Assembly: GCA_023229645.1 (NCBI GenBank)
Contig: JALNYU010000005.1
Coordinates: 124,001-188,000 of the forward strand
Direction: 5' to 3'
DNA from: Nevskia sp.
GTDB lineage: Bacteria > Pseudomonadota > Gammaproteobacteria > Nevskiales > Nevskiaceae
DNA: 64,000 nt
Part shown: one piece after another, positions 1-7,737 of the stretch
Position numbering within the stretch: position 1 is the stretch's first letter
Layout: every line of letters begins with the position of its first letter
Notes under the pieces: model-generated
The model's database searches: none
What the model saw: the letters and a program-made list of their open reading frames with translations, nothing else
What the model was told of the DNA's origin: nothing
Translations under genes and position numbers: made by a program

Positions 1-496
1 TCAGCATCAAATTGAACAGCGAGCCGAACGGCTGCGGAATCACCCGCACTTTTTCGATGTAGATGGTTTTTTCTTCGCGCTCGCCGTTCGGGTTAAACAC
101 CGTGATGACATGGCGATTCTGCAGCGTTGTCGTCAACGCATCTTTGTATTTGCGGAAGAAGCTGACCGGCAAGCCGGTGACCAAGCGGACCGGATCGCCG
201 TGTTCGGCGTACGGCGCGAGTGCGGCGAGGCCGAGCGTTTTTGCGTACTTGGCGATAAATAACGCCGGGTCGAGGGTAAAACCGCGGCCACGGCTCTGTG
301 TTTCCGCCAGTTCGCCGACGTAAATGGCCTCGTCGCCGATCTGAAAATGGCGCGGCAGCGGACCCTGCCCAGGGAGCAGCGCTTCGGCAAACTGCACCGG
401 ATTGGCTTCGCCAACGATGCTCTTGAATACCTGCATTTGCTTGCCATCACAGGCTTTTGTGTAGCCAAAACCGATATCTGCCGCCAGGATACGCAT
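1..496 (-). CDS. ParM/StbA (Alp)-type actin-like ATPase, N-terminal part only
   Basis: The gene starts at an ATG at 494-496 and stays open to the left edge, so 165 residues are visible and the C-terminus is missing. A GGAG lies 8 bases before the start. The protein opens with MRILAADIGFGYTKACDGKQ, the phosphate-1 loop of the actin/Hsp70 fold, in the form typical of ParM/Alp plasmid-segregation actins. Further on it has a GLPVSFF stretch (about residue 115) and an IPQPFGSLFNL stretch near the cut end, the usual landmarks of the actin-like protein N-terminal domain. Family members form ATP-dependent filaments that move plasmids, and chromosomal copies of unknown role are common. No parR or centromere-like repeats are visible on this side. 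Family assignment is firm; the cellular role is unknown. Confidence 0.8.
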   Translation of the reverse strand, partial: MRILAADIGFGYTKACDGKQMQVFKSIVGEANPVQFAEALLPGQGPLPRHFQIGDEAIYVGELAETQSRGRGFTLDPALFIAKYAKTLGLAALAPYAEHGDPVRLVTGLPVSFFRKYKDALTTTLQNRHVITVFNPNGEREEKTIYIEKVRVIPQPFGSLFNLML

Positions 497-877
497 CGCT
501 TGCTCCGGTAGGGTGCTGATTTAGCCCAAATTTCGAGTAGGGTACTCGGGCCTGTTAAACCATATACGGCTTCGTTGTTGACCGTTGCTTGACGGTATCC
601 CCTAACCCGCTGGCCGTTGTTGCAGCGTTTGGCCTCGGAATCACCGAGGCTGATGGTCAACACCCTGAAACGGGGGGATTTTTAACGTCCAACGCAGCGA
701 TCAGATAACGAATAACAGGCCTTAAGCCAGCGCTTTTAGCACGCGATTTGCGAGACGGTCAAAGCTGGGTAGCGCATCACTTTTCGGCATCGAGCCTGCA
801 ATCTATTCATCGTGTTGTAATACCCACCACCAATCATTCCCTATTCTTCGCCGATGTTCTTGAACTGGACCTCCGCC
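497..877. other. Intergenic region between divergent actin-like and phosphatase genes
   Basis: About 380 bases with no supportable gene. It must carry both divergent promoters, but I cannot pick a convincing -35/-10 pair or a Pho box for either. Two small dyads are visible. One is a 7-bp stem GCCTCGG/CCGAGGC with a 5-base loop at 632-650. The other is a 5-bp stem ACCGT/ACGGT at 581-596. Neither is followed by a T tract on either strand, so they do not look like terminators. Confidence 0.5.
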
Positions 878-2713
878 ATGCTTGTCCGTTTTGCCCGCCG
901 CGCTGTCGGCTTCGCGTTGTTTTGCACCGCTTGTGTTAGCCAAGCGGCGACGATCTACCCGATTGATCGCGCCCAGATTCTGGCCGGCGCGCACTTTGAT
1001 TTTCGCGTCGATTTTGCCAAGCCGGTTGCGGTGACCGAGGTTTATGTCACCGTCAACGGCCGCACGTACACCAAGCGGTTGATCGGCGACCGTAGCTTTG
1101 TTGAAGGCGAGTTGGATAATCCCGATCCGGAAAAAGCCAATAAATTTTCCTCGCTGCGCATCGCTAATCTAACGTTGGAACCCGGTGAGTACACAATCGT
1201 CGCCGAAGGCCCGGATGGCGACAAAGCCACCGCGACCTGGAACGTTTACGCGCCGGTGAAGCCGAAAGCGAAGAACGTGATTTTGTTCATCGGTGACGGG
1301 ATGACGATTGCCAACCGCACGGCAGCGCGCATTTTGTCGAAGGGCATTAAAGAAGGTAAATATCTCGGGCATCTGTCGTTCGACGACTTCCCGAACACAG
1401 CGTTGATTGGCACATCGAGCGTCGACTCCATTGCCACCGATTCCGCGAACTCGATGAGCGCGTACACCACAGGCCATAAGGGCAGCGTTAATTCGCTGGG
1501 GGTTTATTCGTCGCATTCGATTGATCCGCTCGACCACCCGAAAGTGGAGACGATTGGCGAGTTGGTGAAGCGCTTGTCGCGTAAAGCCGTCGGCGTGGTG
1601 ACCGATGCCGAAGTTGAAGACGCAACACCCGCTGGCATGTTTGTGCACACCCGGCACCGGCGCGAGTACATGGCGATCGTCGATCAGTTTCTGGCATCGG
1701 GCGTCGATGTTTTAATGGGCGGCGGCAGCGTCGCGTTCCTGCCGAAATCGACACCGCTGGTGCTGCCGTTAAATCCGGCTGATGCTTACAAACGGCGCCC
1801 GGACGAGCGCAACGTGATCAGCGAATTCGCGGCGCGCGGCTACACCACCGTACGCACTGCCGACGAATTAAAGGCGGCGGCGAGCGCGCCGAAGACGCGC
1901 AAGCTGCTCGGCTTGTTTCATGAGGGAAATCTCGATGGCGCACTAGACCGCCACGTGCTGCATGAAGGCACGGTGAAGCAGTTTCCGAATCAGCCGGATC
2001 TGACGCAAATGACGCGCGATGCGATCAATGTCCTATCGCATGATCCAGACGGCTTTGTGCTGATGGTTGAAGGCGGTTTGATCGATAAATTCAGCCATCG
2101 ACTCGATGGTGAGCGCTCGGTTTACGACACGATCCAGCTCTCGAACGCGGTGAAAGTGGCAACCGACTGGGCCGCGGATCGGAACGACACGTTGATTATC
2201 GTTACGCCGGACCACACCCATCCGATGTCGTTGATCGGCGATATCGACGAAAACGTCGGCAGTGATGAGGCACGCGACCAAGTCGGCACTTACGCTAAAG
2301 CCAAGTACCCGACTTATCCGGCGCCGGATGCCGACGGTTACCCGCAGAACGTGCTGGCGTCGCGCCATCTCGATATCGTTTACGGCGCGCACCCGGACTA
2401 CTACGAAACCTATTTGCCGAAGCTCGATGGTCCGAACGACCCTACCGAGTGCACGAAGAAAGACCCGAAAGACGATAGCCGCTGCCTCGTCTACGGCGCC
2501 AATTCCAAGTACGCGAAGCAACCGCGGGCGCAGCTACGGGTCGGTAATTTGCCGCATGGCGATAGTAGCGGCGTACACGCTGTTGACGATGGCGTCTTGT
2601 CCGCAACCGGCCCTGGCGCTGAGCAGTTTCACGGCTTTATGGAAAACACCGACGTATTTAAGGCGATGGTGCTGGCGCTGGGCCTGGGTTGGGATCCGAA
2701 TCGGCAGCACTAA
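878..2713 (+). CDS. Alkaline phosphatase (PhoA family), exported
   Basis: A phosphomonoesterase of the alkaline phosphatase superfamily, expected to act in the periplasm or outside the cell. The start at 878 is preferred over the in-frame ATG at 854 because it gives a clean signal peptide (MLVRFARRAVGFALFCTACVSQA, cut shown in two parts: basic residues 1-8, hydrophobic 9-20, Ala-x-Ala-like site near 23). Residues 25-125 look like a beta-sandwich domain before the catalytic part. Metal-site motifs are present: IGDGM (about 138), TDSANS with the candidate nucleophile Ser (about 187-192), DHTH (445-448) and SSGVHAVDDG with the C-terminal zinc His (567). The 611-residue length suits the larger secreted PhoA relatives. 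Its 3' end overlaps the convergent hydrolase gene by 56 bases. The natural substrate is unknown. Confidence 0.88.
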   Translation: MLVRFARRAVGFALFCTACVSQAATIYPIDRAQILAGAHFDFRVDFAKPVAVTEVYVTVNGRTYTKRLIGDRSFVEGELDNPDPEKANKFSSLRIANLTLEPGEYTIVAEGPDGDKATATWNVYAPVKPKAKNVILFIGDGMTIANRTAARILSKGIKEGKYLGHLSFDDFPNTALIGTSSVDSIATDSANSMSAYTTGHKGSVNSLGVYSSHSIDPLDHPKVETIGELVKRLSRKAVGVVTDAEVEDATPAGMFVHTRHRREYMAIVDQFLASGVDVLMGGGSVAFLPKSTPLVLPLNPADAYKRRPDERNVISEFAARGYTTVRTADELKAAASAPKTRKLLGLFHEGNLDGALDRHVLHEGTVKQFPNQPDLTQMTRDAINVLSHDPDGFVLMVEGGLIDKFSHRLDGERSVYDTIQLSNAVKVATDWAADRNDTLIIVTPDHTHPMSLIGDIDENVGSDEARDQVGTYAKAKYPTYPAPDADGYPQNVLASRHLDIVYGAHPDYYETYLPKLDGPNDPTECTKKDPKDDSRCLVYGANSKYAKQPRAQLRVGNLPHGDSSGVHAVDDGVLSATGPGAEQFHGFMENTDVFKAMVLALGLGWDPNRQH

Positions 2714-4661
2714 GCGCGTCGCGCGCGCCCGGTATGGCGGCGCCGAGGCGCCAAACCCGTAGGCCAGAAGGTTCCGCCACGCTGCGATAAACGCGCTGCG
2801 TGGCGGCCTGAAAGTCTTCGGCTTGGGCATCGGGGATATTCTCGAACACCTGCGGGTTGCGGTCGATCAGCGGAAACCAGCTGCTTTGTACTTGCACCAT
2901 AATCCGGTGCCCGCGCAGAAACCGGTGGTTGATATCGGGCATCGTGAACGTCACCGCCTCAACCCGACCCGGCGCAAACGGTTCCGGTTTCTTGAAGCCG
3001 TGGCGGAATTTGCCGCGTAAGGGTTCGCCGCGAATGAGCTGCTGGTAACCCGAACGCGCTGCATTCGGTCGGCTATCGCCACCGCGCGTGGCGCCGTTGC
3101 CCTCGCTCGGATAGACGTCGATCAGTTTGACGATCCAATCGGCGTCGGTGCCGCTGGTCGAAACAAACAGATGCGGCTCGACCGGACCCGCCAGCGTTAT
3201 ATCTTCGCTCAGCGGCTCGGTTTGATAAATCAGCACATCCGGCCGCGCCGACGCAAAACGCTGATCGGCGACCATATACGCGGCCGGAACGTCGGCGGCG
3301 GCGAAGCCGATATATGGTACCGGTTTGGCTGGATCGCTGATGTAGGCATCGAATGCGCCGGCACCGACGGCCACGGCGTCATCGTTATCCGGCGGTGCCC
3401 ACGAAAGGCCGCCGTCGGCCTGAAAATAGAGCGTTACCGGCTGTGCCTGTTGCGGCGGCCAGCGATCATACTGGCGCCAGACGTTGGCGCCGGTCTCAAA
3501 CGCCGTCATCACTGGCAACCGCGGTGCAATGACGTTTTTTAAGTGCTGTTCAAAAAACGGAAACAACAGTTCGCGGCGATAGTATTCGGCCGTGTTGCTG
3601 CCGAAATCCACCGCACCCAAGCGGCGCCCAGCGCCGCGGCCCCAGCCGCCGTGCGCCCAGGGGCCGATCACTAAGCTGCTGTCGATCCCGGGGTTATTGT
3701 GTTGCAAGCTGTGGAACGTTGTGAACGGGCCTTGCAGATCTTCGGCGTCGAACCAACCGCCAACGGTGAGCACCGCGCAATGCACATGCTTCAACTGCGG
3801 CGCCAGGCTGCGCGCCTGCCAGTAGCTGTCGTAAGTGTCGTGCTGGATCTGATCGTCCCAGAGCGCGCGTTGGGCCGGCGTAAACAGCGTTGCCAGGCTG
3901 GCTAAAGTTGGGTGCTGGAGAAAAAACGCGTAGCGGTCGCGGTCGTCGTCCGAGGTATCTTCGGATTCATCGCCGCTGTCTTCGTCGCTTTCGTCGTTCG
4001 GCTGCGGATCGAAACCGCTATAAAAGCCGAAATTGGCGGCCAACATAAACGCGCCGCCATGGTAAGCATCGTCGCCCATGTAGAGGTCAATCGTCGGCGC
4101 CTGCGGCGACACCGCTTTGATCGCCGGGTGCGAGTCAATCATCCCCGCCGCGGCGTAAAAGCCGGGGTAAGAAATGCCCCAAACCCCGACGCGGTCGTTG
4201 TTATTCGGGATGTTTTTTAATAGCCAGTCGACGGTGTCGTACATATCGGTGCTTTCATCGACATCGTGCACGCTGCGTTTATGCGCGCGCTGTGGCGTCA
4301 TTTCCTGCCAATGCCCTTCAGAACGGTAGCGGCCGCGAACATCCTGATAAACAAAAATATAACCGGCACGGTCGAACGCTGGCGCTGGGCCGAGGTGGCG
4401 TCCGGGCCCGGCGCCGTAAGGGGTGCGTTCGAGCAGAAATGGATAGCGCGTGCTGAGATCTTTCGGGGTGTAGACGAGCGTGAACAAGCGCGTGCCGTCG
4501 CGCATCGGCACGCGGTAGGCTTGGCGCGTGTAGGCGGCTTCGGTCGCCGGTGACAGCGCATCAGGCTGGCTCGAGGTCGGCTGTGCCGGACGCAAGCTCA
4601 GCGTCAGCGCTAATAGCGCCAGCGCCACGGCGCCGAGCACGGCGAACAGCGGTCGCAACAT
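2658..4661 (-). CDS. CocE/NonD family (X-Pro dipeptidyl-peptidase S15-like) hydrolase
   Basis: A 667-residue serine hydrolase. The start at 4661 has GGAG six bases upstream and gives an N-terminal hydrophobic segment (LFAVLGAVALALLAL), a signal peptide or anchor. An upstream in-frame start at 4760 would add an implausible leader. The alpha/beta-hydrolase triad is recognisable: nucleophile Ser164 in WGISYPG, Asp305 in GGWFDAED and His337 in GPWAHGGW. The C-terminal third matches the beta-rich lid/jelly-roll domain of CocE and X-Pro peptidases. Residues 218-243 form an unusual run made almost entirely of Asp, Glu and Ser, absent from the usual family core. The C-terminus is Pro/Ala rich. Members hydrolyse esters, amides or Xaa-Pro peptides; the substrate here cannot be told. 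Confidence 0.87.
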   Translation of the reverse strand: MLRPLFAVLGAVALALLALTLSLRPAQPTSSQPDALSPATEAAYTRQAYRVPMRDGTRLFTLVYTPKDLSTRYPFLLERTPYGAGPGRHLGPAPAFDRAGYIFVYQDVRGRYRSEGHWQEMTPQRAHKRSVHDVDESTDMYDTVDWLLKNIPNNNDRVGVWGISYPGFYAAAGMIDSHPAIKAVSPQAPTIDLYMGDDAYHGGAFMLAANFGFYSGFDPQPNDESDEDSGDESEDTSDDDRDRYAFFLQHPTLASLATLFTPAQRALWDDQIQHDTYDSYWQARSLAPQLKHVHCAVLTVGGWFDAEDLQGPFTTFHSLQHNNPGIDSSLVIGPWAHGGWGRGAGRRLGAVDFGSNTAEYYRRELLFPFFEQHLKNVIAPRLPVMTAFETGANVWRQYDRWPPQQAQPVTLYFQADGGLSWAPPDNDDAVAVGAGAFDAYISDPAKPVPYIGFAAADVPAAYMVADQRFASARPDVLIYQTEPLSEDITLAGPVEPHLFVSTSGTDADWIVKLIDVYPSEGNGATRGGDSRPNAARSGYQQLIRGEPLRGKFRHGFKKPEPFAPGRVEAVTFTMPDINHRFLRGHRIMVQVQSSWFPLIDRNPQVFENIPDAQAEDFQAATQRVYRSVAEPSGLRVWRLGAAIPGARDALSAADSDPNPGPAPAPSP

Positions 4662-4832
4662 GAGCGGCTCCAGGTCGGCTGGGATCGTGATGACCAAAGG
4701 ATAGCCGTGATACTGGCGGCGTGGCGGCAAGCAACCGCCGCGCCCGATTTCAGCCGGCAACCAAGCGCCGATAGGCCGCGGCCGGTAGAATTCAACTCCT
4801 TTGGGATTTCACCCGCCTTACGCCGTCGCCTG

Positions 4833-5480
4833 ATGACCGCTTTAACGCTCGCCCTGTCGAAGGGCCGCATTCTTGAAGATTGCCTGCCGTTGCTCACTGC
4901 TGTCGGCATCGCGCCGGTTGGCGATACCGGGCGCTTACTCCGTATTCCCACGCAGGACCCGAACGTCGAGATGCTTGAAATCCGGCCGACGGATGTGCCG
5001 ACCTACGTCGAGTACGGCGCTGCCGATCTCGGCATCGTCGGCAAAGATATCTTGCTCGAACACGGCAGCAGCGCGCTGTATGAGCCGGTGGATCTTGGTA
5101 TCGCTGTTTGCCGGTTGAGCGTTGCGACCACCCGGCAATCGCCGCTGGTCACACAACCCGCGGCAGGGCTTGGGCGGCGTTTACGGGTTGCAACGAAGTA
5201 CCCGGAAATTACCCGTCGGCACTACGCGGCGCGCGGCGAGCAAGTTGAAATCATCAAGCTTTATGGTTCGATGGAATTGGCGCCGCTGGTCGGCTTGGCC
5301 GACGTCATCGTCGATTTGGTGGCGACTGGCAACACGTTGCGCGCCAACGGCTTGGTCGAAATCGAGACGATTTTTGAGTCCAGCGCCCGGCTTGTGGTGA
5401 ATAAGGCCGCGATGAAGATGAAGCACGTCGCGATCCGTGCCCTGCTGGATCGCTTCAACGAGGCGGTAACGCATGCTTGA
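4833..5480 (+). CDS. hisG: ATP phosphoribosyltransferase, short form
   Basis: Catalyses the first step of histidine synthesis, joining ATP and PRPP. The protein starts MTALTLALSKGRILEDCLPL, the standard HisG N-terminus, and has the PRPP-binding stretch DVIVDLVATGNTLRANGL near residues 150-167. At 215 residues it is the short form (HisG-S), which lacks the C-terminal regulatory domain. In known bacteria the short form works only with the HisRS-like partner HisZ, which is not in this window. The start at 4833 is chosen by homology; the frame is open further upstream. It overlaps hisD by 8 bases (ATGCTTGA). Confidence 0.95.
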   Translation: MTALTLALSKGRILEDCLPLLTAVGIAPVGDTGRLLRIPTQDPNVEMLEIRPTDVPTYVEYGAADLGIVGKDILLEHGSSALYEPVDLGIAVCRLSVATTRQSPLVTQPAAGLGRRLRVATKYPEITRRHYAARGEQVEIIKLYGSMELAPLVGLADVIVDLVATGNTLRANGLVEIETIFESSARLVVNKAAMKMKHVAIRALLDRFNEAVTHA

Positions 5481-6768
5481 AATCACCCGACTTAACAGCG
5501 CCGCCGCGGATTTCGACCGCGCGTTAGACGCCTTGCTTGACCGCGCGCCGGAGGCCGATCCAACGGTCACCGCCGCCGTCGCCGAAATCATCGCCACGGT
5601 GCGGGCGCAAGGCGATGCAGCGCTGATCGATTACAGCAATCGGTTTGACCGCCGCGAAATTCAGCACGCGAGCGAGTTGGAAGTGCCGGCCGGCGCGTGG
5701 GTCGAGGCCTGGCAGGCGTTATCGCCGGAACTGCGCAGCGCGCTCGAAACTTCGGCTGCCCGCATCCGCACCTACGCTCTGCGGCAAAAGCTCGAAGGTT
5801 GGGAATTCGGCGATGCCCACGGTAATCGCCTTGGCCAGCGCGTCACCGCGATGGACCGTGTCGGCCTTTACGTGCCGGGCGGCAAAGCGGCGTATCCGTC
5901 CAGCGTATTGATGAACGCGATTCCGGCGAAAGTTGCTGGCGTCGGCGAATTGGTGATGGTGGTGCCGGCGCCGGGTGGCGAGCTGAGCCCGGCCGTGCTC
6001 GGCGCTGCGCATCTGGCTGGCGTTGACCGCGTGTTTACGATCGGCGGCGCGCAAGCTGTTGCGGCGCTCGCCTACGGCACTGAAAGCGTGCCGGCGGTCG
6101 ATAAAATCGTCGGGCCGGGCAACGCATATGTCGCCGCGGCAAAGCGCTTGGTATTCGGCCGTGTCGGCATCGACTCCATCGCTGGGCCGTCGGAGATCGT
6201 CGTGATCTGCGATGGTTTGACTGATCCGGCCTGGATTGCGATGGACTTATTCAGCCAAGCGGAGCACGACGAAGTGGCGCAGAGCATTTTGATCTCGCCC
6301 GACGCCGCCTACCTCGAAGCCGTTTATGAGGCGATGCAGCGCCGACTCGCCGAATTGCCGCGTGCGGAGATCGTTCGTAAAGCGCTGGCCGGCCGCGGGG
6401 CGTTGATCGCGGTGCGTGATCTCGCCGAAGCGGCCGACGTTGCGAATCGTATTGCGCCAGAACATTTGGAATTATCGGTGGCCGAGCCGCGTGTGCTGCT
6501 GGAAAGCATTCGCCACGCCGGTGCGGTGTTTCTCGGCCGGCACACGCCGGAGGCGTTCGGCGATTACTGCGCCGGCCCGAATCATGTGCTGCCGACGTCG
6601 CGCGCTGCGCGCTTTTCCAACCCGCTCGGTGTTTACGAATTCCAGAAGCGCACGAGCTTGATCGAATGCACGCCGGAAGGCGCGAAGGTATTGGCGCCGG
6701 TGGCAGGTATCGTTGCTGATGCCGAAGGTCTCGCGGCACACGCCGCGAGTGCGCGTGATCGCGGCTGA
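5473..6768 (+). CDS. hisD: Histidinol dehydrogenase
   Basis: Zinc-dependent enzyme that oxidises histidinol to histidine in two NAD-linked steps, the last reactions of the pathway. The 431-residue length is normal. Visible motifs are the NAD/substrate region KIVGPGNAYVAAAKRLVFG, the stretch IDSIAGPSEIVVICD, the catalytic/zinc region SQAEHDEVAQSIL and the C-terminal GPNHVLPTS. It starts inside the end of hisG, so the two are translationally coupled. The remaining his genes are not nearby, so this is a split hisGD unit. Confidence 0.96.
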   Translation: MLEITRLNSAAADFDRALDALLDRAPEADPTVTAAVAEIIATVRAQGDAALIDYSNRFDRREIQHASELEVPAGAWVEAWQALSPELRSALETSAARIRTYALRQKLEGWEFGDAHGNRLGQRVTAMDRVGLYVPGGKAAYPSSVLMNAIPAKVAGVGELVMVVPAPGGELSPAVLGAAHLAGVDRVFTIGGAQAVAALAYGTESVPAVDKIVGPGNAYVAAAKRLVFGRVGIDSIAGPSEIVVICDGLTDPAWIAMDLFSQAEHDEVAQSILISPDAAYLEAVYEAMQRRLAELPRAEIVRKALAGRGALIAVRDLAEAADVANRIAPEHLELSVAEPRVLLESIRHAGAVFLGRHTPEAFGDYCAGPNHVLPTSRAARFSNPLGVYEFQKRTSLIECTPEGAKVLAPVAGIVADAEGLAAHAASARDRG

Positions 6769-6846
6769 AGCGCGCGCAAATACACGCCGCATAGGTTTAA
6801 CACACGTCATCTTTGATGGCGTATCGAGCATAAGGAGACGCCCGAC

Positions 6847-7629
6847 ATGGCCGAAACGCTAACCACCGGCAAGACGGAGCTCGTTGCGCTCGCCCATGCG
6901 CGAATGCAGCAGACGCTACCGGAGTTGTCGTGGACGACACGCGAAAAGCTCGCGCTGAGCTGCCGCATTCTGTTCGACAACGGCCACGATTCTGGCCTTT
7001 CCGGGCAAATCACCGCTCGGGCCGAAACGCCGGGCAGCTATTACACGCAGCGGTTTGGGTTGGGTTTCGACGAAATCACCGCGTCGAATCTGGTCCACGT
7101 CGATGAGGATTTAAACGTGCTGGGTGGCGAAGGCATGCCGAATCCGGCGAACCGCTTCCATAGCTGGATTTACCGGGCGCGGCCGGATGTGAACTGCATC
7201 ATTCACACCCATCCGTTGCACGTTTCGGCGTTGTCGATGCTCGAAGCGCCGCTGGTGATATCGCATATGGATACCTGCCCGCTGTTTGAGGATTGTGCGT
7301 TCCTCGCCAAATGGCCGGGCATTCCGGTCGGCAACGAAGAGGGCGCGATCATCTCCGCTGCGCTCGGTGATAAGCGTGCGGTGCTGCTCGCCCATCACGG
7401 CCAACTCGTGACCGGCGCGACGGTTGAAGAAGCCTGCAATCTCGCGGTATTGATTGAACGCGCTGCGAAAATTCAGCTAATGGCGATGGCGGCTGGCGCG
7501 ATCCAAGCGATTCCAGAAGTGCTTGGCCGTGAAGCGCACGATTGGATTTCGACTCGGAAACGCGATCAGGCGACATTTGCCTACTACGCGCGACGCGCGC
7601 TGCGGCAGCATAGTGACTGCTTGCGCTAG
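6847..7629 (+). CDS. Class II aldolase/adducin family protein
   Basis: A 260-residue protein of the fuculose-phosphate aldolase/adducin fold. A strong GGAG lies 9 bases before the ATG. Zinc-ligand candidates are His120 and His122 in IIHTHPLHVSALS and a His pair in LLAHHGQLVTG. The opening (ELSWTTREKLALSCRILFDNGHDSGLSGQ, cited by position: residues 26-54) is the form seen in bacterial class II aldolase-like proteins of unassigned substrate. It follows hisD by 78 bases but is not a known histidine gene. A strong bidirectional terminator sits just after it. The precise reaction is not known. Confidence 0.85.
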   Translation: MAETLTTGKTELVALAHARMQQTLPELSWTTREKLALSCRILFDNGHDSGLSGQITARAETPGSYYTQRFGLGFDEITASNLVHVDEDLNVLGGEGMPNPANRFHSWIYRARPDVNCIIHTHPLHVSALSMLEAPLVISHMDTCPLFEDCAFLAKWPGIPVGNEEGAIISAALGDKRAVLLAHHGQLVTGATVEEACNLAVLIERAAKIQLMAMAAGAIQAIPEVLGREAHDWISTRKRDQATFAYYARRALRQHSDCLR

Positions 7630-7681
7630 TAATCCGCTAGCCGATGTATAAGCCGTCACGTCTGGCGACGGCGGCACAACA

Positions 7682-7710
7682 AAAAAGGGGTCGGCAACCG
7701 ACCCCTTTTT
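7682..7710. terminator. Bidirectional intrinsic terminator
   Basis: A 13-bp arm of A tract plus GGGGTCGG pairs with CCGACCCC plus T tract around a CAA loop. A runs on one side and T runs on the other let it stop transcription from both the aldolase-like gene (+) and the TonB receptor gene (-). Confidence 0.9.
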
Positions 7711-7737
7711 ATTGCGCAGCGTTTGACCCTTCAGCGA

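Noticed and set aside
4833..5480. hisG as a truncated pseudogene because of its 215 residues
   Set aside because: This is the normal length of short-form HisG, which uses HisZ; all core motifs are present.
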